DNA from: Candidatus Eiseniibacteriota bacterium
Lineage (GTDB): Bacteria; Eisenbacteria; RBG-16-71-46; CAIMUX01
Reading direction: 5' to 3'
Length of the DNA: 64,000 nucleotides
Assembly: GCA_020633975.1 (NCBI GenBank)
Contig: JACKCR010000006.1
Coordinates: 298,300 to 362,299 of the forward strand
Below the pieces are notes generated by a model, which saw nothing but the letters and a program-made list of their open reading frames with translations, ran no database searches and was not told the DNA's origin. This document shows, piece after piece, positions 55,445 through 62,798 of the stretch. Position 1 is the stretch's first letter; every line of letters begins with the position of its first letter. The translations under genes and the position numbers were made by a program.

Positions 55445-55742
55445 CTGGTGCGGCTCCAGAGCATCTCGCGATCAGCCATGACCAGAATTCCGCAGTCTCG
55501 CCCAGGAACCCGCGGGCGTGATCCCAGTCACGCTCGATGTCCCTCAGAGAAACGAAGAGGAAAGCGTCGTCCGGCTTTGCTTGACGGAGCAGTTTCGCCA
55601 AGTAGTAGCCCCGGATCTTGGGATCGGGTGACCGAAGTCGGTCGCGAAAGGAATCTAGCGTCAGGTCGCTGTCCCATAGGAAGTACGGACGGGAGTGCTC
55701 GTCGAGCATCACATCTAGAGGGGTCTGATTGAGTCGACGCAT
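55437..55742 (-). CDS. Small partner protein of the AbiEii-type gene
   Basis: 101 residues from the ATG at 55742, where GGGAGAGACCACG is a plausible ribosome site. The motif PYFLWDSDLTLDSFRDRLRS, then RGYYLAKLLRQAKPDDAFLFV, resembles the small DUF6922-like proteins often encoded just before AbiEii nucleotidyltransferases. It overlaps that gene by 8 bp, so translation is coupled. No helix-turn-helix is seen, unlike AbiEi antitoxins. Probably the antitoxin or an adaptor (inference). Confidence 0.72.
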   Translation of the reverse strand: MRRLNQTPLDVMLDEHSRPYFLWDSDLTLDSFRDRLRSPDPKIRGYYLAKLLRQAKPDDAFLFVSLRDIERDWDHARGFLGETAEFWSWLIARCSGAAPDE

Positions 55743-55870
55743 CGTGGTCTCTCCCGACCCGCAACGGTAGGGCCCGATCGGCGGGCGGTCAATCGCTCGC
55801 ATACCGCGGGGTCGCTGCCGGGACGCACGCAGAATCCAACGCGGCGGAAACCGCGGGGTGGTGCACGCAC

Positions 55871-56419
55871 CTACTTGCCTCCGGACTCCTCGCCGGCCGG
55901 CGGAAGCAGATCCTCGAGGAAGAACGCCGCCAACTCGGATCGTCCCGCGAGTCCCGACTTCCGGTAGACCGCGACCGAGTGCTGCCGCACCGTCCGCTCG
56001 CTGCGCTTCGTCAGCCGCGCGATTTCCTTGTGGCTGTATCCCTTGAGAAGGAAGACGGCCGTCTCCCGTTCCGTCGGCGTGAGTCCCCAACTCGAGAGCT
56101 GCTCGTCGATCGCCTCCCCGAGTCCGCGGAGCGTGGTCTCAGCCCGGGATCGCCAGGCGTCGCGCTCGAGCCGGAGTCGATCCGACGAACTTCGGGCCTC
56201 CGTGAGGGAGCGCTCGCTGTCCGACCAGCCGCGGGCGAGAAAGAGCGTCGCTCCGAGCGAGACGGCGATCAGCGCCACTTCGACTGTGAGGTGTAGGCCC
56301 CGCCGATCGCCCGGGGTATCGGTGAGCAGGTCGATCAAGCCGAGAATCGAGACGGTGGCGAGAAAGACGGTGAGGACCCGCCCGGTGCGCGTTTCGAGGT
56401 TCGTAGCCGCCTCCGTCAT
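55871..56419 (-). CDS. Membrane-bound LuxR-family regulator
   Basis: 182 residues from the ATG at 56419; an ATG at 56455 adds 12 residues but would place a 20-bp dyad inside the gene, and neither has a good ribosome site. Two hydrophobic helices lie near residues 12-32 (TVFLATVSILGLIDLL) and 40-62 (LTVEVALIAVSLGATLFL), followed by a short coiled-coil-like stretch. The C-terminal LuxR helix-turn-helix (LTPTERETAVFLLKGYSHKEIARLTKRSERTVRQH) is complete. It would bind DNA from the membrane. It is divergent from the haem-binding gene, which is a plausible target. Confidence 0.85.
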   Translation of the reverse strand: MTEAATNLETRTGRVLTVFLATVSILGLIDLLTDTPGDRRGLHLTVEVALIAVSLGATLFLARGWSDSERSLTEARSSSDRLRLERDAWRSRAETTLRGLGEAIDEQLSSWGLTPTERETAVFLLKGYSHKEIARLTKRSERTVRQHSVAVYRKSGLAGRSELAAFFLEDLLPPAGEESGGK

Positions 56420-56435
56420 TTGTACGATGCGTTGT

Positions 56436-56455
56436 GCGGCAACGAGTTGCCACAT
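56436..56455. promoter_or_regulatory. 20-bp dyad between luxR-type gene and haem-binding gene
   Basis: TGCGGCAAC-GA-GTTGCCACA is a near-perfect dyad (one mismatched pair plus the two central bases), the size of a lux-box-type site. It sits 17 bp upstream of the regulator's likely start and 105 bp upstream of the divergent gene, fitting an autoregulatory operator. Confidence 0.5.
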
Positions 56456-56560
56456 CCGGGTCCGTCACCTGTCGGATATGCAAACGAGACGTTCCGAGCG
56501 ATCTTCTCCCGTAGGCGGGCCGCATGGAGCGGCTCAGCGCCGAGGTATGGAGGTTGTCAG

Positions 56561-57070
56561 ATGAGTTTCCAGCGCGCAATCCGCTTCGCCGTTCTCGCAC
56601 TCGGGGTCGCGGTCCTTCTCGTCCAGCTCGTGCCGTACGGGCGTAGTCACGCAAATCCACCGGTCACCCAGGAGCCCAATTGGGACAGCCCCCGGACCCA
56701 GGAACTCGCTGCTCGTGCTTGCCTCGATTGCCACAGCAACGAGACGAAGTGGCCGTGGTACTCCAACGTCGCGCCGGTTTCCTGGCGGATCCAGAACCAC
56801 GTCGACGAGGGGAGAGCGACGCTCAACCTGTCGCGGATGGATCGTCCTCAGGAGGAAGCCCACGAAGCCGCGGAAGCCGTCTCGTCCGGGGAGATGCCGC
56901 CGAAGGACTACCTGCTCGCGCACCCCGAGGCTCGGCTGACCCAGGCGGAGCGGGCCGAACTGGCGCGGGGCTTGGCCGCCACTCTCGGTGGCGAAGCCGG
57001 TGGGAAAGAGGGGCGGTGGAGCGAGGGCTCCCACGATGAGGACGATGACGACGAGCGGGATGGTGACTGA
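56561..57070 (+). CDS. Haem-binding-domain protein (single CxxCH, membrane-anchored)
   Basis: 169 residues with GGAGGTTG before the ATG. An N-terminal hydrophobic helix (FAVLALGVAVLLVQLV) serves as anchor or signal. CLDCHSNETKWPWYSNVAPVSW is the haem c-binding motif in the context typical of the Haem_bd family, and MPPKDYL supplies the probable Met ligand. The last 20 residues are strongly acidic (DEDDDDERDGD). Small periplasmic electron carrier or sensor. Divergent from the LuxR-type regulator. Confidence 0.88.
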   Translation: MSFQRAIRFAVLALGVAVLLVQLVPYGRSHANPPVTQEPNWDSPRTQELAARACLDCHSNETKWPWYSNVAPVSWRIQNHVDEGRATLNLSRMDRPQEEAHEAAEAVSSGEMPPKDYLLAHPEARLTQAERAELARGLAATLGGEAGGKEGRWSEGSHDEDDDDERDGD

Positions 57071-57313
57071 GTGACTGGGGCGACCGGACAGGCCGCGGTG
57101 CAAGGATGGAGACACGACGATCCTGGAGGCCTGGCGTGAGCACTGCGGCGAGTCCACTGGCCGGACGTCGACGAAGACATCAGCGTCGACGGAATGCTCC
57201 AAGGCACGCCGGCGCGGCGCCCGAGATCCCGTCCCGAGTCGGTCGTGCGGGATGCCGAGACGAAACGGAGTGACCCGGACGGGCGTGGATGAAGTCGCGC
57301 CCGGCGCTCCGCC

Positions 57314-58129
57314 TCACTTCGACAGGAGCGCTCGCACCTCGGCGCCGGACAGGGCCGCCTGCATCCAATCGAACGTGCCTTGCTCCAGCATTTCCTTGCT
57401 GGCCTCCACAAGGGGACGAGCGATGGCCCACGTCAACATACCGCCCAGGCTCACTCGGCACGCACCCACCTCCGCGAACTCCGCCACGGTCACGCCCCGG
57501 AAGAACGAAGCCAACACGTTGAGCGGAAGCTCGACCGCGCTCCTGAGCGTGCGGATCTCGTCCAGCCGCGTGAGGCCGGGCGCGAACAAGACGTGCGCGC
57601 CGGCCTTCTCGTAGGCGACCAATCTCTCGATCGCAGTCTCCAAGGGAGTATCCGAACGGAGCATGACTTCGGCCCGGGCAACCAACTGGAACGGCATGTC
57701 CAAGGAACGCACGTACTCGGCAGCCGCCTGCACTCGATCCGCCGCTTCTTGGGCGTCGTAGAGCGTCTTCGTTTCGCGGCAGTAGTCTTCGATCGAGCAG
57801 CCCGCCACACCGGTCTCGACGAGACGCGACAGGTTCTCGATCATCTCCTTCGTCGAGGTGGCGAAGCCGTCCTCGAAGTCGACGCTGATCGGAATGTCGG
57901 TGGCGCGCGCCATCCCAGCGCAATGATCCAGCTTGTCCTCTAGAGACACCGCACCGTCCGTGAGACCGTGAGTAAATGCAAACCCCGAGCTGGTCGTCGC
58001 GAGGGCTTTGAATCCCAGCCCCTGCAGGAGCCGAGCGGATCCGGCATCCCACGGGTTCGGAATCACGAAGGTCTCCGCTCCCTGGTGAAGGGCTTCGAGT
58101 GCACGGCACTTGGCGGTTTGATCGATCAC
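57314..58129 (-). CDS. Isocitrate lyase/PEP-mutase family enzyme
   Basis: 271 residues from a GTG at 58129, with GAGG seven bases upstream; the frame is open further but without similarity. FVIPNPWDAGSARLLQ, ATTSSGFAF, VDFEDGFA and GCSIEDY, with VARAEV, form the TIM-barrel active site of the PEP mutase/isocitrate lyase superfamily with Mg-binding acidic residues. The common KKxxGH loop of true isocitrate lyases is not seen, which favours the oxaloacetate decarboxylase/PEP-hydrolase-like group. Cytoplasmic; the substrate cannot be decided. Confidence 0.88.
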   Translation of the reverse strand: MIDQTAKCRALEALHQGAETFVIPNPWDAGSARLLQGLGFKALATTSSGFAFTHGLTDGAVSLEDKLDHCAGMARATDIPISVDFEDGFATSTKEMIENLSRLVETGVAGCSIEDYCRETKTLYDAQEAADRVQAAAEYVRSLDMPFQLVARAEVMLRSDTPLETAIERLVAYEKAGAHVLFAPGLTRLDEIRTLRSAVELPLNVLASFFRGVTVAEFAEVGACRVSLGGMLTWAIARPLVEASKEMLEQGTFDWMQAALSGAEVRALLSK

Positions 58130-58232
58130 GAGCGTCCTCGGGTGATGTGCCGTTCGCGGACGGTTCCGGCGGTGCCCGAGCGAGTCTCGGGTCCACCGGA
58201 ACGGAACGCGACGACGGGACCTGGAGTCCCGA

Positions 58233-60251
58233 TCATCGTACGATGAGGAACGGCGTCCGGCACTCCCCGCTTCGAGTCGTTCCGACCGCGAAGTACAGTC
58301 CACTCGGGAGGCGCTGCCCGTGGTCGTCACTCAGGTCCCAGAGGATGCGACCTTCGCCACCGGCAGAGGAGACTCGGATCGTCTTGACCTGGCGTCCCCC
58401 TGCGTCGAGAACGCGCACCGCGGTGATGCCCGTACCGTCGTTCGGCTGGACGATCCGGAGGATCGTTTGGTCCTGCGCCGGGTTCGGGGCAACGGTGAGT
58501 TGCAGACGCGGTCCCGAACCGACGGGAGCATCGATGCCGGAAGTGTCCTCGCAGCTGTCTCCCATCGTTGCGTCCACGACCGCGAGGTCTCCGGCGTCCA
58601 CAAGACCAGAACCGTCGAGGTCCGCGCAGAAGTCATACGAGCCGAGCCTCTGCTCGATGTAGAGGCGATCGGACTCGGTAACGACACAGTCTGCGTCGAT
58701 GTCCGGAGAGCGGATCCCCTCTAGGTCCGCCCAACACCACTCCCAGGGACCGACGGGTACCGTCTGCCAGAGACAGCCCCCGCCCCGGATGTGGAACTCT
58801 GCGTAGCCATCGTCGTCGGTTTCGCCGGAGACCCAGGGGCTTTGGTCCGCGGCCAGAACGATGGCGGGATCGTCGAACAAGATGAACTCGATAGGCAGGT
58901 CGGGGATTCCGACCCCCGTGCAGTTGTTGTAGGCCCGGAACCTGGTGGGCGGCCAGCCGGCCGGCCCGACGAGCGCGGGTGTGAGTGCATCGACCCTTTG
59001 GATGGAGCACGGTGGTGTCGACCCCTCTCTGGCCCGCAACTGTATCGTTCCGTCGGAGTTCTCCGTCCACAGCTGGACGACGTCCCCCGATTCAGCACCG
59101 ATCGCGGTAGCGAGCGGATTGCTCACCGGAAGATCGTGCACAGCGTCGAGCCGACAGTCAGAGCGACGGGAGAGGGTCACACCCGTTCCGCCCTCTCCCT
59201 CCACCCAGCCGTAGAGAAGGACCGCGAAGGAACTCCCCAAGGAGTTGCAGGTCGAGATCGGACTGTTGAAGCTGGACACTGATGCCCCGTAGGATGGGAT
59301 TCCGTCATCCGGGGAGAGCCAATCTCCGTTGGGGTCGCTACACCAGGACCGATGGTACACCTCTGGTGCGCCATTGACTCCCGTCGCTTCACAGAGGACG
59401 AGGAGGAATCTGTTGTAGTAGTCGTAGTTCCAACTCGATGTCATCTCCGGGTGCCGACAGTCGAAGCTTGTCAGGATGTAGGGGATCTCATCCTGCCAGC
59501 CTCCACTGGGCCACCAGGGACGGACGTAGATATCCGCATCACCGTCACGGAAGTCCGACCAGGCCACGAACACCTCGGCGTCCAAGGTGGCCGACACCAC
59601 TGGGTCTCTGGCTTCGGCGGTACCCGTCCCGAGGGCCTCTGTGTCGCTCCAACCGTTCCTGTAGACGCGTGCCCGGGTCCGCCATCCCTCTGGCGTGCTG
59701 TCCTCCCAGGCGACCACCGCGTAGAGACTGCTCCTCCCAGCTACGGATGGACGCTGCGACGATGTACCGATGCCAGAGATGCGCTCGGGCTCACTCCAGG
59801 AGGTTCCGTCTCCGAAGGACGCTTGCACTTCGGTCCGTCCTCCCCTTCCCGGAGCTTCCCAGACGATCGTGAGCAACGACGGGCCGGCGCGTCCGATGTC
59901 CGGGTGGGACGCTCCGCTACCAGCGGGAACCAACGGATAGGGCGACGACCAGGAACCGTCGACACCGGAGATGTACTCGATCCCTCCATTCCTCTCGTAG
60001 ACCACATGCCACAGCCCTGCCCCATAGACAACGGCAGGTTGCGGGTCCGACGATGCGCTGATCCCGAGGTCGAGGGTCGTCGTCGCCCCCCAGGTGACGC
60101 CCTGGTACTCCGCGAGAGCCGGGTCGGCGGAGAGTTGTACAACGCAGAGGGCCGCCGCTACGAGCGGAAGCAGACAGGATCTAGTTTGACGCGATGGGAG
60201 AGTGTCGAGGCGAAGGGGCGATGTCGACCGAGGAGACAGGCGGCGAGGCAT
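58233..60251 (-). CDS. Secreted protein with dockerin-like loops and sorting domain
   Basis: 672 residues from the ATG at 60251, with GGGAGG six bases upstream; the ATG at 60257 sits too close to it. A signal peptide is visible (LLPLVAAALCVVQLSADPALA). Residues about 45-350 contain sialidase/BNR-like strands (SWSEPERISGIG, VAWEDSTPEGW, VFVAWSDFRDGDADIYV), suggesting a propeller. Two calcium loops of dockerin type lie near 530-570 (DIDADCVVTESD, DLDGSGLVDAGD). The C-terminal 90 residues are the FlgD/type IX-like domain (VAPNPAQDQTILRI, VLDAGGRQVKTI, GLYFAVGTT) ending FLIVR. Ligand unknown. Confidence 0.87.
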   Translation of the reverse strand: MPRRLSPRSTSPLRLDTLPSRQTRSCLLPLVAAALCVVQLSADPALAEYQGVTWGATTTLDLGISASSDPQPAVVYGAGLWHVVYERNGGIEYISGVDGSWSSPYPLVPAGSGASHPDIGRAGPSLLTIVWEAPGRGGRTEVQASFGDGTSWSEPERISGIGTSSQRPSVAGRSSLYAVVAWEDSTPEGWRTRARVYRNGWSDTEALGTGTAEARDPVVSATLDAEVFVAWSDFRDGDADIYVRPWWPSGGWQDEIPYILTSFDCRHPEMTSSWNYDYYNRFLLVLCEATGVNGAPEVYHRSWCSDPNGDWLSPDDGIPSYGASVSSFNSPISTCNSLGSSFAVLLYGWVEGEGGTGVTLSRRSDCRLDAVHDLPVSNPLATAIGAESGDVVQLWTENSDGTIQLRAREGSTPPCSIQRVDALTPALVGPAGWPPTRFRAYNNCTGVGIPDLPIEFILFDDPAIVLAADQSPWVSGETDDDGYAEFHIRGGGCLWQTVPVGPWEWCWADLEGIRSPDIDADCVVTESDRLYIEQRLGSYDFCADLDGSGLVDAGDLAVVDATMGDSCEDTSGIDAPVGSGPRLQLTVAPNPAQDQTILRIVQPNDGTGITAVRVLDAGGRQVKTIRVSSAGGEGRILWDLSDDHGQRLPSGLYFAVGTTRSGECRTPFLIVR

Positions 60252-60449
60252 GGTCATCCTCCCTTGAGGGTGGAGGGCAGTGGCGGCGTCGCGGTCTGGG
60301 GAGATTGCGCACCAAGAGTCACTTCAGCGGGTTGCACGACCGCTTGTTCACCCAGCGAGTCTACTCGCTCTTGCGGGGGCCGTGTATGCTTTCTTCAGTG
60401 CTTTCTCCAGCCGCTTTCTTCGTTCGTGGTTCCCGCGTGCTCGTCGACC

Positions 60450-62657
60450 TCACCGATCCTTCCGTTGAGGTCGGGACGACCGCCGCGCCCCGCGTCCGGC
60501 CTGGCTCTTCCGGTGCGGCCGGTACCCGACGCCGTGGCCCTTCTCAGCGCCGCCGCGTCGCACCGCGCCGTCGTTTCCGGTCTGGCTGTCACTTCTGGCG
60601 GAGCCGTCGCCTCGTGCAGAGCTACCCCCACGGCGTGACTCACCGTCGGGGCCTCCTCGGATGTGGTCCCCCTCCGCCTGCTCCGACCACTCCTGCTGCG
60701 CCCGTCGCCGCCGCGAGTCGAGCGCAGCCTTCGGCGGACGCGATGGGATGAGACAGTCGCATCCATCCCCGATCAGGTCCCCGCGACCCGCTTGGAGCAG
60801 CGCCTCCCGCACCTCGAGATAGTTCTCCGGCTTGAAGAACTGGAGCAGCGCGCGCTGGAACTTCCGGTCGCGCATCTTCCGCGCGACGTGGATCGGCTTC
60901 ATCGTCATCGGGTCGAGACCGGTGTGGTACATGCACGCGGCGATGTCGAACGGGCTCGGGATGAAGTCCTGCACCTGATCGGGCTTGTAGCCGTTCCGCT
61001 TGAGGAAGAGTGCGAGGTCGATCATCGCGTGGAGGTCGCTTCCGGGGTGGCTCGCGATGTAGTAGGGGATGAGGTACTGATCCTTCCCCGCGGCGCGCGA
61101 CGCCTTGTGGAACTCGCGACCGAACTCGACGAAGTCCTCCGGCCCCGGCTTCTTCATCGCTTCCAAGACGGTGGGATCACTGTGCTCCGGCGCCACCTTG
61201 AGGTAGCCGCCGACGTGGTGGGTCACGAGTTCCTTCATGTACTCGCGGTCGCGCCGCGCGAGGTCCATCCGGATTCCGGAAGCGACGAACACCTTCTTCA
61301 CTCCGGGCACGTTCCGCGTGTCCCGCATCAGCGTCTTCAGCGGACCGTGATCCGTGCCGAGGAGCTTACAGATCTTCGGATGGACGCAGCTCTGCCGACG
61401 GCAGACGGCTTCGACCTCGGGCTTCGTGCAGCGCATCTCGTACATGTTCGCGGTCGGCCCGCCGATGTCGCTCACCGTACCGCGGAAGCCGTCGTCCTTC
61501 GTCATGGCCTGGACTTCCGCGAGCACCGACTCCCGGCTCCGGCTCTGGATGATCCGTCCTTCGTGCGCCGTGATCGAACAGAACGTGCAGCCACCGAAGC
61601 AGCCGCGCATGATCTGCACCGACGTCCGCACCACCTCGAACGCTGGGATCTTCGCGTCGCCATAGGACGGGTGGGAGCGACGCGTGAACGGCAGCCCGTA
61701 GACCTGATCCATCTCCTCGCGGCTCAGCGGCAGCGCGGGCGGATTGACGACGACCATCTGGTCCGCGTGCCGCTGCGCGAGACGACGTGCGTTGAACGGA
61801 TTCGTCTCGTGGTGCGCCATCCGCGTCAGGTGCGCGAACTCGACCGGATCCTGCGAGACGGATTCGAAGCTCGGGAGGAGGACGAGGTCCTCCGGGATCG
61901 GTTCGCCCGCGAAGGTGGGGCTTCCGCCCGTCGCCGAGTCCCGCCACTCGGACGGATCCCCCGCGCGGGTCGACTTCAGCACCCACGGCGTCTCCGTCGG
62001 GACCGGCTCCTTCGCGCCTAAGCGATACGCCACGCCACGCAGGCCGCGTAGCTCTTGGGCCGGTCGTCCCTTGTCGAGCCCTTCGGCGATGTCCAGGATC
62101 GTCCGCTCGCCCATGCCGAAGCAGACGAGGTCGGCCTTCGAGTCCATGAGGATCGAGCGACGCACCTTGTCGCTCCAGTAGTCGTAGTGCGCGATCCGGC
62201 GGAGGCTCGCTTCGACGCCGCCCGCCACCACCGGCACACCCGGATACGCCTCTCTCGCGCGCTGGCAGTAGGCCAGAGTCGCGCGGTCCGGACGACGCCC
62301 GATCTCGCCGTGCGGGGAGTAGGCGTCGTCGTTCCGCACCTTCCGGTTCGCGGTGTAGTGGTTGATCATCGAGTCCATGTTGCCCGCGGATACCCCGAAG
62401 AAGAGTCGTGGGCGCCCGAACGTGCGCCACGGGTCCGCCGTCTTCCAGTCCGGCTGGGAGAGGAGCGCGACCCGGTAGCCTGCGGCTTCGAGTAGTCGTC
62501 CCAAGATCGCCATGGCGAAGCTCGGGTGGTCGACATAGGCGTCTCCGGTCACGAAGACGATGTCGACTTCCTGCCAACCGCGCGCGTCCATCTCGGCCCG
62601 AGTCATGACGAGCGGGACGGCGGGTGCGCTGGAGTACTTGGGATCGAACGAGATCAA
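60450..62657 (-). CDS. ygiQ: YgiQ-family radical SAM protein
   Basis: 735 residues from a TTG at 62657, chosen for the AGGAG site just upstream; an ATG at 62606 gives a shorter form, and the frame runs open to 63236 without similarity. VDIVFVTGDAYVDHPSF is the family N-terminus. The radical SAM cluster is C353, C357 and C360 (CFGGCTFCS). SDIGGPTANMY and the B12-binding-like N-terminal part also fit. The last 90 residues are an Arg/Gly/Ser-rich tail (RRGGSSARGDG) not in the core family, possibly RNA-binding. Reaction of YgiQ proteins is not known. Divergent from the RNA methyltransferase gene. Confidence 0.93.
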   Translation of the reverse strand: MISFDPKYSSAPAVPLVMTRAEMDARGWQEVDIVFVTGDAYVDHPSFAMAILGRLLEAAGYRVALLSQPDWKTADPWRTFGRPRLFFGVSAGNMDSMINHYTANRKVRNDDAYSPHGEIGRRPDRATLAYCQRAREAYPGVPVVAGGVEASLRRIAHYDYWSDKVRRSILMDSKADLVCFGMGERTILDIAEGLDKGRPAQELRGLRGVAYRLGAKEPVPTETPWVLKSTRAGDPSEWRDSATGGSPTFAGEPIPEDLVLLPSFESVSQDPVEFAHLTRMAHHETNPFNARRLAQRHADQMVVVNPPALPLSREEMDQVYGLPFTRRSHPSYGDAKIPAFEVVRTSVQIMRGCFGGCTFCSITAHEGRIIQSRSRESVLAEVQAMTKDDGFRGTVSDIGGPTANMYEMRCTKPEVEAVCRRQSCVHPKICKLLGTDHGPLKTLMRDTRNVPGVKKVFVASGIRMDLARRDREYMKELVTHHVGGYLKVAPEHSDPTVLEAMKKPGPEDFVEFGREFHKASRAAGKDQYLIPYYIASHPGSDLHAMIDLALFLKRNGYKPDQVQDFIPSPFDIAACMYHTGLDPMTMKPIHVARKMRDRKFQRALLQFFKPENYLEVREALLQAGRGDLIGDGCDCLIPSRPPKAALDSRRRRAQQEWSEQAEGDHIRGGPDGESRRGGSSARGDGSARSDSQTGNDGAVRRGGAEKGHGVGYRPHRKSQAGRGARRSSRPQRKDR

Positions 62658-62662
62658 GGCGT

Positions 62663-62693
62663 CTCCTGGGTCAGGGATCGGGTGACCCAGGAG
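62663..62693 (-). promoter_or_regulatory. Hairpin enclosing the ygiQ Shine-Dalgarno
   Basis: Perfect 11-bp arms CTCCTGGGTCA and TGACCCAGGAG with a 9-base loop stand directly before the TTG start. In the mRNA the 3' arm contains the AGGAG ribosome site, so the fold would hide it. Candidate translational switch or protein-binding site. Confidence 0.6.
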
Positions 62694-62798
62694 TATAGCG
62701 TTCTCAGTGGCTCCGCGGGCGAGTTCCGGGATGGCGCCCGAGGGGCAACGGTGGCAAGGTCCCGCAGTGGCGCCCACACCGGGCGACTCGGAGGAACG

